From the NCBI RefSeq assembly GCF_014905115.1, contig NZ_CP041235.1, positions 1,116,001 through 1,180,000 on the forward strand: a DNA stretch of 64,000 nt. The letters run 5' to 3'. Each line of letters begins with the position of its first letter. The stretch's first letter is position 1. Positions 1 through 9,560 of this stretch are shown piece by piece. A program made the translations under genes and the position numbers. The notes beneath the pieces are model-generated. The model saw only the letters and a program-made list of their open reading frames with translations. It did not search any database and was not told the DNA's origin. The DNA comes from Sulfurimonas sediminis (GTDB taxonomy: Bacteria > Campylobacterota > Campylobacteria > Campylobacterales > Sulfurimonadaceae).

Positions 1-19
1 TCCAATGTCATATTCATCA

Positions 20-1861
20 TTATTCTTCAATATAGTTTTTTAGTTTTCGTCCAACTTTAGGATGTTTGAGTTTTTTGATGGCGCTTGATTCAATTTGACG
101 AACACGCTCACGGGTTACACTGAGTTCTTTTCCAATCTCTTCGAGTGTTCTGTCACTCTCATCATCCATGATTCCGAAACGGAGTTTGATAACGGCTTTT
201 TCTCTTTCGTTTAATTGTTCAAGAACCTGTTCAATCTGAATTCTCAAATCATCTTTGAGTATTGCATCAGAAGGAGAAAGAGATGTTTTGTCTTCTATAA
301 AGTCTCCAAAACGACCGTCGTCTTCGCTGCCGATAGGAGCTTCAAGAGAGATAGGTTCTTTGGTGATTTTGATGACATTTTTGACTTTTTCAACCGACAG
401 ACCGACTTCCTGTGCGATTGTATCAACATCCGGCTCTTTTCCGTTTTCCTGCAGGTGTTTACGCATAATTTTATTGATACGGTTGATCGTTTCAATCATA
501 TGAATAGGAATACGGATTGTTCTGGCCTGGTCGGCAATAGCACGCGAAATAGCCTGGCGAATCCACCATGTTGCGTAGGTTGAAAACTTGTATCCTTTTT
601 GATATTCAAATTTGTCAACTGCTTTCATAAGACCGATATTTCCTTCCTGGATAAGGTCAAGGAAAGGCAAACCGCGGTTGGTATAGCGCTTGGCAATGGA
701 AACTACAAGGCGCAGGTTTGATTTTGCCATTTTTGTTTTGGAAATTTCCGAGATATTTTTACCGCGTTTGATCTGCTCTAAAATATCAGCAAGTTTTTCC
801 GGTTCCATATCAAAGCTGTTTTTGGAAGCCTCTTTTGTCTGTACCAGCTTTTTAATTTCCATATAGGTTGAAACCATTGTCGCTTCAGGAACCATATTAG
901 CAATATCTTCTTTCGTCAGATCCTGAATCTTTTCCACTAAAATTTTATGATTTGCTTTTAATGTGGCATTAAAAAGAGGGAGTTTATACTCTAGGCGTTT
1001 GAGTTCTTTATCATACCCTTCATCACTTTTGAGTGTTGTTTCCATCGCTTTTACCAATTCATTTATAAGTTTTGAAGTAGGTCCGAGGTCAAGAAGTTTT
1101 TCTTTGAGTACAGATTTTTTGTATGTTACAGTCAAGTAGTAGTGTACAATTTCTTCAGTAAGCTCTCCGTCAAGATTTTGGGGTGCTTTTTCTGTGGCTT
1201 TTACCCAGTCTTTTTTTGCTTTTTCCAAAGCTTTGAAACTTGTAGATACTTTTTCAACTCTGCTTTTGTCTTTGACAGAGAGTGTTTTTTCTGTCGAGTC
1301 ATCCTCTGTATCATCATCTCCGTCATCTTTTTCATCTTCAAAACTTTTAAAGAGTTCTTTGACGCGTCTTTCCCGATTGATAAGAGGTTCTTTGTAGTCC
1401 AGAATGAAATCTATCAAATAGGGAACAGAACATATGGCATCTATAATGATGCTTTCTCCGGCTTCTATTTTTTTAGAAATTTCAATCTCTTCTTCTTTTG
1501 TCAGAAGTGGAATTTGTCCCATTTCACGAAGATACATACGAACAGGAGAATCTGAGCGGGACCATTCAAGAAGTTCATGCTCTTTTAAAATATCAAATTT
1601 GTCTGTTTCATTGTCTTCGAGCATTTTTCGCTGGGCGCTTCTGCGTGCCTCTGCTTCTTGATCATTTAATTTTTTAGCATGTTCGCTGGATGTATAAATG
1701 CATTTTTTGTGTTTTTGGAGAAGTTTATAAATATTTTTTGCCTGAGCAGCTGTAGGCTGTTTGTCAAAAAATTCGATTAAAGATTCATAAGTGACACAAT
1801 CTTTGGACTTGTGCTCTTCAAAAAAGGTCTCTAAAGCTTTGTTGAGTTCTTTTGCTGTCAT
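20..1861 (-). CDS. rpoD: RNA polymerase primary sigma factor (sigma-70)
   Basis: Housekeeping sigma factor that directs RNA polymerase to -35/-10 promoters. The 613-residue protein shows region 1.2 ([11 protein letters not shown], near residue 105), a long acidic non-conserved insertion (about 160-360), region 2 with [11 protein letters not shown] and [10 protein letters not shown] (about 405-440), region 3 and a region 4 helix-turn-helix ([10 protein letters not shown]) close to the C-terminus. Length and domain order fit a full RpoD rather than an alternative sigma factor. It is divergent from the flagellar rod genes. Confidence 0.98.
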   Translation of the reverse strand: MTAKELNKALETFFEEHKSKDCVTYESLIEFFDKQPTAAQAKNIYKLLQKHKKCIYTSSEHAKKLNDQEAEARRSAQRKMLEDNETDKFDILKEHELLEWSRSDSPVRMYLREMGQIPLLTKEEEIEISKKIEAGESIIIDAICSVPYLIDFILDYKEPLINRERRVKELFKSFEDEKDDGDDDTEDDSTEKTLSVKDKSRVEKVSTSFKALEKAKKDWVKATEKAPQNLDGELTEEIVHYYLTVTYKKSVLKEKLLDLGPTSKLINELVKAMETTLKSDEGYDKELKRLEYKLPLFNATLKANHKILVEKIQDLTKEDIANMVPEATMVSTYMEIKKLVQTKEASKNSFDMEPEKLADILEQIKRGKNISEISKTKMAKSNLRLVVSIAKRYTNRGLPFLDLIQEGNIGLMKAVDKFEYQKGYKFSTYATWWIRQAISRAIADQARTIRIPIHMIETINRINKIMRKHLQENGKEPDVDTIAQEVGLSVEKVKNVIKITKEPISLEAPIGSEDDGRFGDFIEDKTSLSPSDAILKDDLRIQIEQVLEQLNEREKAVIKLRFGIMDDESDRTLEEIGKELSVTRERVRQIESSAIKKLKHPKVGRKLKNYIEE

Positions 1862-1953
1862 ATGGGAGGGTGCTCCAATTGAGTTAAGGTTTTTAAAAGG
1901 TGGATTATACCGAAATATTCTTAACAGATGCTTTTTTCTGAATAAAATTTTGT

Positions 1954-1969
1954 TGGAACGGACATTGCT
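1954..1969 (+). promoter_or_regulatory. sigma-54 promoter of the flagellar rod genes
   Basis: TGGAAC, five bases, TTGCT, with GG and GC separated by exactly ten bases, is the -24/-12 arrangement of RpoN promoters. It lies about 30 bases upstream of a flagellar rod gene start. RpoN control of rod and hook genes is the rule in Campylobacter and Helicobacter, so the assignment is sequence plus family knowledge. Confidence 0.8.
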
Positions 1970-2000
1970 TATTACATGTAAACTAATACAGGGGCAATAA

Positions 2001-2822
2001 ATGCAAACAGGCTATTACAGTTCTGCTGCCGGGATGGTAACGCAGTTTAACAGACTTGATACCATTGCAAATAATTTGGCAAATGTGAATACAAACGGTT
2101 TTAAAGAAGATCAGCTTATTGTCGGTGATTTTATGCGGCTGTATAAAGAGGCCAGAGATGAGCTTCCAAACAGTGACAATTCCAAAGAGAGTGCAGCTTT
2201 TTTAAACAGAACAATGACACGGGCACCACAGATAGTAGACTCTTATACCGATTATTCTGTTGGAAATATGCAAAAAAGTTCAAACTCTTTGGATTTTGCA
2301 CTTTCTCGAGAGGGATTGTTTTTTGCAGTAAAAACACCCGAGGGCATACGCCTTACCCGTGATGGTGCTTTTACTCTGAATGATGAGGGAAAGCTCGTTA
2401 CCAAACAGGGGTATGAGGTACTTCCAAGTGATTATCAAAAGTCAAAAGAGGGAATCAGTTTTGCGACAATGGACAGTGTTATAGAAGTAGATAAAAACGG
2501 ACAGATTTTTACCAATGTTCCAAACAATCTCTCTCTGGTGGAAAATAAAAAATTATTCATTGCCCAGCCTGAAAATATCAAAGATCTTATCAAAGAGGGT
2601 GACAACCTTTATAAACTTCCAGATACAGACTCTTTAACAAATATTGAACAAAGTGGTGCAGTCAGACAGGGTTTTGTGGAAAAAAGCAATGTAAATGCAG
2701 TAAAAATGATGACACAGCTTATAGAAACAAACAGACTCGTAGGAATGTATCAAAAGGTAATGGATGCGCAAATGAATGATATGAACAGAGACGCAATAGA
2801 AAAACTTGCGAAAAAAGCTTAA
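2001..2822 (+). CDS. flgF: Flagellar basal-body rod protein (FlgF/FlgG2-like)
   Basis: Structural protein of the flagellar rod, exported without a cleaved signal. The 273-residue product has the N-terminal rod signature [17 protein letters not shown] (about 19-35), a central FlgE/F/G domain ([12 protein letters not shown], then [10 protein letters not shown]) and the C-terminal [17 protein letters not shown] helix. It sits 20 bases upstream of flgG behind a sigma-54 promoter, so the two are probably one operon. In Campylobacter the equivalent gene is called flgG2; FlgF is the usual name for the proximal member of such a pair. Confidence 0.9.
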   Translation: MQTGYYSSAAGMVTQFNRLDTIANNLANVNTNGFKEDQLIVGDFMRLYKEARDELPNSDNSKESAAFLNRTMTRAPQIVDSYTDYSVGNMQKSSNSLDFALSREGLFFAVKTPEGIRLTRDGAFTLNDEGKLVTKQGYEVLPSDYQKSKEGISFATMDSVIEVDKNGQIFTNVPNNLSLVENKKLFIAQPENIKDLIKEGDNLYKLPDTDSLTNIEQSGAVRQGFVEKSNVNAVKMMTQLIETNRLVGMYQKVMDAQMNDMNRDAIEKLAKKA

Positions 2823-2842
2823 AATAAAGGAATAATACTACT

Positions 2843-3631
2843 ATGATGCAATCACTTTATACTGCCTCAACAGGAATGTTGGGGATGCAGACACAAATTG
2901 ATACGACGGCCAATAATATTGCCAATGTGAACACTATAGGATTTAAGAAATCCCGTGCAGAATTTGCTGACTTAATGTATCATGTGATGGAATATGCAGG
3001 AACTTCAACCAGTGATACAACCAAAAGTCCTACCGGAATTGAGGTTGGTTTAGGTGTCCGTCCTACGGCAATAAATAAAATATTCTCCGAAGGATCTTTA
3101 AAGCAGACAGATAATAATCTGGATTTGGCTATTACGGGCAGAGGCTTTTTTAAAATGGAACTGCCTGACGGAACACAGGTTTATTCTAAAAACGGCTCTT
3201 TCAAAATAGATCAAAACGGAACAATTGTTAACAGTGACGGATACACATTGGTACCACAGATTGTTATTCCGCCTGATGCGACAAATATTAATATCGGTAC
3301 CGACGGAACAGTGACAGTAATTCAGCCTGGACAGACACAGGCAACACAGATAGGACAGATTCAAACAACAAATTTTATAAATCCGGCCGGTTTGCATGCC
3401 ATGGGTGATAACCTTTATCTTGAAACAGACAGTTCGGGACAACCGGTTGAAGGGATTCCCGGTGTTGATGGACTCGGGACACTGAGACAGGGGTTTGTGG
3501 AACTCAGTAATGTTGAACTGGTAGTTGAACTGACAGATTTGATTACCGGGCAACGTGCCTATGATGCAAACTCAAAAATCATTACCACCAGTGATGAAAT
3601 GCTTCAAACTACAAACAATCTTAAACGATAA
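2843..3631 (+). CDS. flgG: Flagellar distal rod protein FlgG
   Basis: Distal rod subunit linking the basal body to the hook. The 262 residues match the normal FlgG length. Visible are the start MMQSLYTASTGMLGMQ, the rod motif TTANNIANVNTIGFKKSRAEF, the central AITGRGFFKM segment and the conserved C-terminal QRAYDANSKIITTSDEML. It is followed directly by a stem-loop that probably ends the operon. Confidence 0.97.
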   Translation: MMQSLYTASTGMLGMQTQIDTTANNIANVNTIGFKKSRAEFADLMYHVMEYAGTSTSDTTKSPTGIEVGLGVRPTAINKIFSEGSLKQTDNNLDLAITGRGFFKMELPDGTQVYSKNGSFKIDQNGTIVNSDGYTLVPQIVIPPDATNINIGTDGTVTVIQPGQTQATQIGQIQTTNFINPAGLHAMGDNLYLETDSSGQPVEGIPGVDGLGTLRQGFVELSNVELVVELTDLITGQRAYDANSKIITTSDEMLQTTNNLKR

Positions 3632-3644
3632 CAGATCTGTGTAG

Positions 3645-3681
3645 CTGCATTGATATTTGTTAATATTAATGCAGTTCTTTT
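3645..3681 (+). terminator. Terminator after flgG
   Basis: CTGCATT pairs with AATGCAG around an inner ATATT/AATAT stem with a TGTT loop, and a T-rich run (TTCTTTT) follows. This is an intrinsic terminator for the rod operon, just upstream of the leuD promoter region. Confidence 0.7.
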
Positions 3682-3762
3682 GTAAAATTATTTTTTAATT
3701 AACTTCATATAACATTTTAGATATAATCGCAAAATTATAATTAGTTAACAATAGGATTTTAG

Positions 3763-4269
3763 ATGCAAAAAGCAAACATAAATGGAAAAGTTTGGAAATT
3801 TGGAAAAGATATAGATACCGATTTGATTATTGCTGCAAGATATTTAAATACTTCAGTACCCGAAGAACTCGCAAAACATGTAATGGAAGATGCTGATCCT
3901 GAGTTTATCAATAAAATGTCTCCCGGAGATGTTATCGTCGCAGACGAAAATTTTGGATGCGGAAGCTCTCGTGAACATGCACCGATTGCCTTAAAAGCCG
4001 CCGGTGTTGCTGCCATCATTGCACCTACATTTGCCAGAATCTTTTACAGAAATGCATTTAATATGGGACTGCCTATATTTGAACTCAAAGAAGCAGATGA
4101 GATTCAAGAGGGTGATGCAATCAGTATTGATATGAATGCAGGCACAATCACAAACCAAAGTACAGATAAAACATATAAATTTACTCCGATCCCTGCCTTT
4201 ATGCAGGAGTTGATAGACGCAGGTGGTTTAATGAACTTTGCAAAAAATGAAGTAGAAGGAAAAAAATAG
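3763..4269 (+). CDS. leuD: 3-isopropylmalate dehydratase small subunit
   Basis: Small subunit of the isopropylmalate isomerase of leucine synthesis; the catalytic Fe-S subunit LeuC is not in this window. The 168-residue protein has the LeuD/aconitase swivel-domain motifs GKDIDTDLIIAARYL near the N-terminus and NFGCGSSREHAPIALKAAG near residue 65. The stop codon touches the ATG of leuB, so the two are co-translated. Confidence 0.97.
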   Translation: MQKANINGKVWKFGKDIDTDLIIAARYLNTSVPEELAKHVMEDADPEFINKMSPGDVIVADENFGCGSSREHAPIALKAAGVAAIIAPTFARIFYRNAFNMGLPIFELKEADEIQEGDAISIDMNAGTITNQSTDKTYKFTPIPAFMQELIDAGGLMNFAKNEVEGKK

Positions 4270-5337
4270 ATGAAATCATACAAAATAGCACTGATAAAAG
4301 GTGATGGAATTGGTCCTGAAATTATTGACGAGGCTGTAAAAGTTTTGGATGCAGTTGCATCATACAGTGGATTTATTCTAAAATATGAAGATTTGTTAAT
4401 GGGCGGATGCGCGTATGATATTACAGGTGATCCGCTTCCTCAAGAGACAATTTCTGGAGCATTGAATTCTGATGCTGTTCTTTTTGGTGCTATCGGCGGT
4501 GAAAAGTGGGATAATCTTCCTCGCGAAAAACGCCCAGAAAGTGGTCTGCTCCGTTTTAGAAAAGAGCTTGGTGTATATGCCAATTTGCGTCCGGCAGTTG
4601 TATATGATGAACTTATCAATGCTTCTTCATTAAAGCCGGAAGTCGTCCGCGGTGTTGACTTAATGGTGGTTCGCGAACTTATCGGCGGTATCTATTTTGG
4701 TGAGCCAAAAGGACGCGATGCAACCAAAGGCTGGAACACTATGGTCTATACACGTGATGAAATCGTGCGTATTGCCCATCAGGCATTTAAAATTGCAATG
4801 ACTCGCTCCAAGCGTGTATGTTCCATCGACAAAGCAAATGTTTTGGATGTGTCTCAACTGTGGAGAGAAACCGTTGAAGAAGTAGCAAAAGAATATCCTG
4901 ATGTAGAACTTTCTCATATGTATGTGGATAATGCCGCTATGCAGCTTATCCGTGATCCAAAACAGTTTGATGTTATGCTTACAGGAAATATTTTTGGTGA
5001 CATATTAAGTGATGAGGCAAGTATGCTCTCGGGTTCTATCGGACTGCTGCCATCTGCTTCCATCGGTGCTAAAATCGGTGTATATGAACCTATTCACGGT
5101 TCAGCACCTGATATTGCAGGACAGGGGATTGCAAATCCTATTGCAACTATCTCTTCTGCATCCATGATGCTTAGATATGCACTCAATGAAGAAGAGGCTG
5201 CCAACAAGATTGACAATGCCATCAAAAAAACATTAAGCGAAGGCTACAGAACAGGTGACTTGGCTCAGTTTGATGCAAAAGAAGTCTGCTCAACAAGTGA
5301 AATGGGCTCAATTATTGCAAACTACATAGAAAAGTAG
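4270..5337 (+). CDS. leuB: 3-isopropylmalate dehydrogenase
   Basis: NAD-dependent oxidative decarboxylation of 3-isopropylmalate in leucine synthesis. At 355 residues it has the N-terminal GDGIGPEI motif, the substrate site [16 protein letters not shown], the conserved [13 protein letters not shown] and the NAD-binding [17 protein letters not shown]. It starts on the base after the leuD stop. Confidence 0.98.
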   Translation: MKSYKIALIKGDGIGPEIIDEAVKVLDAVASYSGFILKYEDLLMGGCAYDITGDPLPQETISGALNSDAVLFGAIGGEKWDNLPREKRPESGLLRFRKELGVYANLRPAVVYDELINASSLKPEVVRGVDLMVVRELIGGIYFGEPKGRDATKGWNTMVYTRDEIVRIAHQAFKIAMTRSKRVCSIDKANVLDVSQLWRETVEEVAKEYPDVELSHMYVDNAAMQLIRDPKQFDVMLTGNIFGDILSDEASMLSGSIGLLPSASIGAKIGVYEPIHGSAPDIAGQGIANPIATISSASMMLRYALNEEEAANKIDNAIKKTLSEGYRTGDLAQFDAKEVCSTSEMGSIIANYIEK

Positions 5338-5348
5338 GCTGATTTCAT

Positions 5349-5597
5349 ATGCAGACTCTGACTTTGGCAAATATTTATGAACTGCAAGGTTTAAAAGAAG
5401 AGGCATTGGAAATTTATAAGGAAGTCTTGAAAAAAGACCCGAATAACAGTGATGCCAAAATTGCTATACGAAGACTCTCCGGTATGAGAAAAAAGTTTTT
5501 ACATGTAAATGTTCAAATGAAAGAGTATTTTTTAAAGATGGATTCCGAAGTTGAGTTCAAAGAGTTTGAAAGGTGGTTATTGAAAGCATGGAACTAA
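5349..5597 (+). CDS. Short TPR-repeat protein
   Basis: An 82-residue protein with one recognisable tetratricopeptide repeat (LANIYELQGLKEEALEIYKEVLKKDPNNSDAKIAI) and a basic C-terminal half. TPR units bind partner proteins; no partner can be read from the sequence. It lies 11 bases after leuB and its end overlaps the next gene, which suggests translation coupling with the CiaD-like protein. I do not recognise a specific family. Confidence 0.75.
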   Translation: MQTLTLANIYELQGLKEEALEIYKEVLKKDPNNSDAKIAIRRLSGMRKKFLHVNVQMKEYFLKMDSEVEFKEFERWLLKAWN

Positions 5598-5914
5598 AAG
5601 ATGTCATATTGTCAACACTGGCTGAAATGGAAGATGAACTGCCGCAAGAGAGTGTAAAAGAAGTGCAACAGGAAACTTTTGCTGAAGAAACCGAAGAGCG
5701 CTTGCCGCAAAAAGATGATGCACATACATCCATGGAGAGTGAATTAATTTATTTGAACTCCATAAGAGAGCGACTTTTAGTCCTTTTTGAAGGTTTTCAA
5801 GCGCCAAACAATGCAAATATTGAAGCCAAAGTAGACATAACACTTAACTTTTTGGAATATACTTTGGCAACAATAGACGCCCGTGTAGAAAAGTTGGAAA
5901 AGGGAAATCTGTAG
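5588..5914 (+). CDS. CiaD-like domain protein upstream of purU
   Basis: About 108 residues from the ATG at 5588; a GTG five codons earlier is also possible. The N-terminal half is acidic and low-complexity. The C-terminal half carries LIYLNSIRERLLVLFEGFQ followed by a helical LTLNFLEYTLATIDARVEKLE. From memory this resembles the C-terminal domain of C. jejuni CiaD (Cj0788), which also lies close upstream of purU. CiaD is a secreted invasion effector in Campylobacter; in an environmental relative the ancestral role is unknown. The family name is an inference. Confidence 0.65.
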   Translation: MELKDVILSTLAEMEDELPQESVKEVQQETFAEETEERLPQKDDAHTSMESELIYLNSIRERLLVLFEGFQAPNNANIEAKVDITLNFLEYTLATIDARVEKLEKGNL

Positions 5915-6751
5915 ATGAGTCAATATAGAGTTTTAATAGATGCAAATGATGAAAAAGGACTTGTACATAAAGTTTCAAGTATATTTTACAGTTATGATCT
6001 GAATATTCTGTCCAACAGTGAGTTTGTTGACAGGCAAAGCAACAAGTTTTTTATGCGCAGTGTTGTTGAGGGGAATGTTGACAATACAGAACTGTTTAAA
6101 GCTTTACGCGAAGTATTGCCTGAGCACTCCGGCATAAAAATCGTAAAACCTGAGAAAAAAAACATCATAATAATGGCAACAAAAGAGATTCATGCACTCG
6201 GCGATATTCTGATCCGTCATGAAGCGGGTGAACTTGAAGCGAATATTGTAGCGGTTATTTCCAATTATGATAATTTGGAATCATTTGTAAAAAAGTTTGA
6301 TATTCCTTATATCACGATTTCTCATCAGAGATTGGAGCGTCAGGAGCATGAAAGTAAAATTATTGAAGCTGTTCAAAGCTACAAAGAGGTTGATTTTATA
6401 GTTCTGGCAAAATATATGCGAATCCTGACACCAAGATTTGTTGAAACATTTGAAAATAAAATTATAAATATACACCATTCGTTTTTACCGGCATTCATAG
6501 GTGCAAATCCCTATAAACAAGCCTATGACAGAGGGGTAAAAATCATTGGAGCGACAGCACACTTTGTCAACAACAATCTTGACGAAGGACCTATTATCGC
6601 CCAGGAGACAATCCATGTAACACATGCCTACAGCTGGAAAGATATGCAGCGTGCCGGCAGAGATGTTGAAAAAGTAGTACTTTCCAAAGCATTGAAACTG
6701 GCTCTTGAAGACAGAATTTTTACCTATGCAAACAGAACGGTAATCTTTTAA
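5915..6751 (+). CDS. purU: Formyltetrahydrofolate deformylase
   Basis: Hydrolyses 10-formyltetrahydrofolate to formate and tetrahydrofolate, supplying formate for purine synthesis and balancing one-carbon units. The 278 residues start with an ACT regulatory domain (DANDEKGLVHKVSSIFYSY), followed by a formyl-transferase fold with KYMRILTPRF, the catalytic IHHSFLPAF and the GATAHFVNNNLDEGPII loop. The start directly follows the preceding stop, and the stop overlaps the trmL start. Confidence 0.97.
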   Translation: MSQYRVLIDANDEKGLVHKVSSIFYSYDLNILSNSEFVDRQSNKFFMRSVVEGNVDNTELFKALREVLPEHSGIKIVKPEKKNIIIMATKEIHALGDILIRHEAGELEANIVAVISNYDNLESFVKKFDIPYITISHQRLERQEHESKIIEAVQSYKEVDFIVLAKYMRILTPRFVETFENKIINIHHSFLPAFIGANPYKQAYDRGVKIIGATAHFVNNNLDEGPIIAQETIHVTHAYSWKDMQRAGRDVEKVVLSKALKLALEDRIFTYANRTVIF

Positions 6752-7221
6752 TGGCATTTAACATAGTACTGGTACATCCGCAAATACCAAACAATACTGG
6801 AGCGATAGGCAGACTCTGTGTCAATGCAGGAGCTTCGCTGCACCTAATTAAACCTATAGGTTTTGATATAGATGAAAAAGCTGTCCGTCGGGCAGGTCTT
6901 GATTATTGGGATAAACTTGATTTGAAAGTATGGGAAAGTATTGATGAATTCTTTACATGTAACGATATAACTGATAATGCCTATTTTGCTACAACAAAAA
7001 CGGACAAACCCTATTTTGATGCCAAATTCAAAGAAGGTGATTATATCTTTTTTGGCAGTGAAACAAAAGGAATACCAGAAGATCTTTTAAACAAATATAA
7101 AGCGCAAAATATAACTATTCCCATGACAAAAGACGGGCGCAGTCTTAATCTTGCTATCAGTACGGGAATAATTCTTTATGATGCAATTCGTCAAAATTAT
7201 TCTACTTTTAGCGAGGAGTAA
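6751..7221 (+). CDS. trmL: tRNA (cytidine(34)-2'-O)-methyltransferase
   Basis: SPOUT-class methyltransferase that modifies the wobble base of leucine tRNAs using SAM. The 156-residue protein has the family opening IVLVHPQIPNNTGAIGRLC, the FGSETKGIPEDLL motif and the knot motif PMTKDGRSLNLAISTGIILY. Its ATG overlaps the purU stop codon. Confidence 0.95.
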   Translation: MAFNIVLVHPQIPNNTGAIGRLCVNAGASLHLIKPIGFDIDEKAVRRAGLDYWDKLDLKVWESIDEFFTCNDITDNAYFATTKTDKPYFDAKFKEGDYIFFGSETKGIPEDLLNKYKAQNITIPMTKDGRSLNLAISTGIILYDAIRQNYSTFSEE

Positions 7222-7224
7222 ACA

Positions 7225-7347
7225 ATGAACAGTCTGGTTGATACAGTTATGACACTCTTTTTTGTCTTATTTATGGTTTTTATATTTGCCGGATATCACA
7301 AAACAAAATCGCAAGAACGTGAAAAAGACAAAGATCTCAAATCCTAA
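7225..7347 (+). CDS. Small single-span membrane protein (40 aa)
   Basis: A 40-residue frame starting three bases after the trmL stop, with GAGGAG in the end of trmL as ribosome binding site. The product has one hydrophobic helix (about residues 8-23, rich in F, L, V and M) and a charged, lysine-rich tail. It resembles small CcoQ-like subunits in size and shape only; there is no oxidase gene nearby, so no function is assigned. Confidence 0.7.
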   Translation: MNSLVDTVMTLFFVLFMVFIFAGYHKTKSQEREKDKDLKS

Positions 7348-7427
7348 AATAATTTTTCTGCCCATTTTTCTAAATGATTTTCAAACTTTTCAAACAAACT
7401 TTCTGCATTTTTTATAAGTAATGACAT
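7344..7427 (-). CDS. Possible 27-aa microprotein
   Basis: ATG at 7427 preceded by AAGGA with good spacing, followed by 27 codons that give an amphipathic, aromatic-rich helix (MSLLIKNAESLFEKFE, then NHLEKWAEKLF). It converges on the preceding small membrane protein and is divergent from the S24 repressor gene, the position where a repressor-controlled small gene would sit. Expression is unproven. Confidence 0.4.
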   Translation of the reverse strand: MSLLIKNAESLFEKFENHLEKWAEKLF

Positions 7428-7449
7428 TTTTCATCCTTTATATAAATAT

Positions 7450-7462
7450 GTACTTATACTAC
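7450..7462. promoter_or_regulatory. Possible operator dyad in the repressor intergenic region
   Basis: GTACTTATACTAC is an imperfect palindrome (GTA...TAC outer arms). TATACTA in it recurs inside the -10 region of the repressor promoter at 7534-7540. Paired sites in a divergent region next to a CI/LexA-type repressor suggest autoregulation; this is inference only. Confidence 0.3.
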
Positions 7463-7510
7463 AACAATTCAAAAAAAACATAAAAAATATTGCAAATTGC
7501 CAAATATTTT

Positions 7511-7539
7511 TTGACATTCATCAATTTTTAGACTATACT
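7511..7539 (+). promoter_or_regulatory. Strong sigma-70 promoter of the S24 repressor gene
   Basis: TTGACA at 7511-7516, a 17-base spacer and TATACT at 7534-7539 make a near-consensus promoter, 29 bases upstream of the repressor start codon. AAGGG at the expected distance serves as the ribosome binding site. Confidence 0.8.
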
Positions 7540-7568
7540 ATTGCAAATCAATATAAAAAGGGTTCAAA

Positions 7569-8228
7569 ATGAATAGTTTTTTAGATATAGTGGAAGAGAT
7601 TAAAAGCATTATCTCTGACGAAGTTGCTCCGAAAAAAGTTTTTGACAAAGATGTGGCTGCGGTATTGGGTATTTCACAGATGAATTTTGCAACAATGAAA
7701 AAACGTAACAAAATTCCATTTAACGAATTACTGGATTTTTGTGCCAAAAGAAGTATCTCTATAAACTGGCTTTTGTATGGACAGTCTCCTGAAAGTTTGG
7801 TTGAAGCAACAAATAAATTTTATATGGTCAAATACTTTTCTGATATCAATGCCAGTGCAGGAGGAGGAAGTGACATAGAGTGTGAAGAGGTAGAAGAGCT
7901 TGAAATTCCTGAGCAGTTTGTCTTTATGCTCGGTGGAGAAAAAGAGCTACAAAATATAGAAGCTATTAATGTTTCGGGTGACTCAATGGAACCTACTTTT
8001 AGTTATAATGATATTGTATTTATTAACAGAAGCAAGACAGATATCAACCGCGGTGGTATTTTTACCATAAGAACCGAAGCGGGACTTTTCATAAAACGTG
8101 TACAAAAGAGAATTGACGGAAAACTTGATATAATCTCTGACAATTCTGTCTATAGTACACAAACACTTGATGCAAATCAGGTTGAAGTTGTTGGCAGGGT
8201 TGTCAGCCGGTTTGGTGATGTAGATTAA
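7569..8228 (+). CDS. S24-family (CI/LexA-type) repressor
   Basis: A 219-residue two-domain regulator. The N-terminal 70 residues contain a CI-type helix-turn-helix (VAAVLGISQMNFATMKKRNKI ... SINWLLYG). The C-terminal half is a LexA-like S24 peptidase fold with the catalytic serine in VSGDSMEPTF and the lysine in GLFIKRVQKR; an Ala-Gly pair in NASAGGG is a plausible self-cleavage site. No phage genes adjoin it, so it is more likely a chromosomal stress or self-regulating repressor than a prophage CI. LexA itself is generally absent from Campylobacterota, which makes this a candidate damage-responsive regulator. Confidence 0.88.
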   Translation: MNSFLDIVEEIKSIISDEVAPKKVFDKDVAAVLGISQMNFATMKKRNKIPFNELLDFCAKRSISINWLLYGQSPESLVEATNKFYMVKYFSDINASAGGGSDIECEEVEELEIPEQFVFMLGGEKELQNIEAINVSGDSMEPTFSYNDIVFINRSKTDINRGGIFTIRTEAGLFIKRVQKRIDGKLDIISDNSVYSTQTLDANQVEVVGRVVSRFGDVD

Positions 8229-8237
8229 AGGATTTTT

Positions 8238-9560
8238 TTGAAGTATCTGTATCTATCTTTAGCACTTGTCCTGATGAGTGGATGTTCGCAAAAAACATCA
8301 CAGAGTATTTCTCATCAGAAGTTGAATAAAGCACAATATGTGAAAGGTTTTAGTGAGATTTCTCAGGATGTTTCAGCTTATACCGATACTGTAAATGAGA
8401 GATATATTTCGTCATTAGAAAAATTTGCCACAATGTATTTTCAGCCGTGGCATATTGACAGCATGGATATTCCGTTAGAAAATGCGATGTGGGCATATAA
8501 ATTATTTGATGCCACAAACAGTTACGGAGAAAATCTACAGCCGCTTGATGATAATTTTTTTAAACTAATAAAAAACAATTCTAATTTTGAAGCCTATTCC
8601 AGTGTAAACAAACAGGCAATTACCCTGAGAAAAGTGAGTATCAGAGCTTTTCCTACCACTAGGCCGGTTTTGAGAGACCCGAATAAAGCAGGCGAGGGCT
8701 TTCCTTTTGACTACATGCAAAACTCTACCGTTGCCGCAAATAAGCCGCTTTTTGTTTCACACTATTCAAAAGACAGAGAGTGGGTATTTGTCAAATCCAG
8801 CTTTGCTTACGGATGGGTACACGCAAGAGACATTGTCTACATGGACAGGAAATGCACAAAGATGTGGCAAAAGGCACAACAGGTATTTGTTTTACAAGAC
8901 AATATTCCTTTGTATACACCAAAAAAAGATTTTTTATTTAAATCGACTCTGGGAACAATGTTTCCGCTCATCAGCCAAAATGACAAAGAATTTCACATTG
9001 TAACAATTGCAGAATACATATTGAAAGAACCGTATTGTGTATACACCTCAGTCAACAGAAAAATCGGACATAAGGGAATACTGAAATTTAATGCAAAAAA
9101 CATCAATCTTGTAATGGGAGAACTCTTACATGTAAACTACGGATGGGGTGGCATATACAATCAAAGAGATTGTTCTTCAACGTTGAGAGATTTTTTTGCA
9201 CCGTTTGGTATCTGGCTTCCAAGAAACTCTTATCAGCAAAGCAGAGTAGGCAAGGTTATATCTTTAGAAAATATCTCTGATGAGAAAAAAATACAAATGA
9301 TTCAACAATACGGAGTCCCTTTTGAAACTCTGTTGTATAGAAAAGGACATATAGCCTTGTATATTGGAACGAAAAATAACAAAATAATTATTTTTCAAAA
9401 TCTTTGGGGAATAAAAACACTAAAGCATGGAGTTGAGGGAAGATATATCATTGGTAAAACAGTTTTTAGCACTCTTCAAATGGGAAACAACCTGTCTGAC
9501 TTTGATGAGAGTGCCTCTTTTTTAAAAAATCTCAAAAGTATGAATATTGTGACCCGTTAA
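8238..9560 (+). CDS. SH3-domain NlpC/P60 peptidoglycan hydrolase lipoprotein
   Basis: Cell-wall endopeptidase predicted to be anchored to a membrane through a lipobox (LVLMSGCS, Cys near residue 16). The 440-residue order matches the N_NLPC_P60/SH3b1/SH3b2/NLPC_P60 architecture: an N-terminal stabilising region, SH3 segments (VSIRAFPTTRPV; WVFVKSSFAYGWVHARDIVYMD) and a C-terminal papain-like domain with the nucleophile Cys in NQRDCSSTLRDFF and His in KGHIALYIG. The start is TTG with AAGGA upstream. It ends against the convergent next gene. Confidence 0.9.
   Translation: MKYLYLSLALVLMSGCSQKTSQSISHQKLNKAQYVKGFSEISQDVSAYTDTVNERYISSLEKFATMYFQPWHIDSMDIPLENAMWAYKLFDATNSYGENLQPLDDNFFKLIKNNSNFEAYSSVNKQAITLRKVSIRAFPTTRPVLRDPNKAGEGFPFDYMQNSTVAANKPLFVSHYSKDREWVFVKSSFAYGWVHARDIVYMDRKCTKMWQKAQQVFVLQDNIPLYTPKKDFLFKSTLGTMFPLISQNDKEFHIVTIAEYILKEPYCVYTSVNRKIGHKGILKFNAKNINLVMGELLHVNYGWGGIYNQRDCSSTLRDFFAPFGIWLPRNSYQQSRVGKVISLENISDEKKIQMIQQYGVPFETLLYRKGHIALYIGTKNNKIIIFQNLWGIKTLKHGVEGRYIIGKTVFSTLQMGNNLSDFDESASFLKNLKSMNIVTR

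Noticed and set aside
7344-8228. Prophage remnant around the S24 repressor
   Set aside because: No integrase, excisionase or structural phage gene is nearby; flanks are ordinary housekeeping genes.
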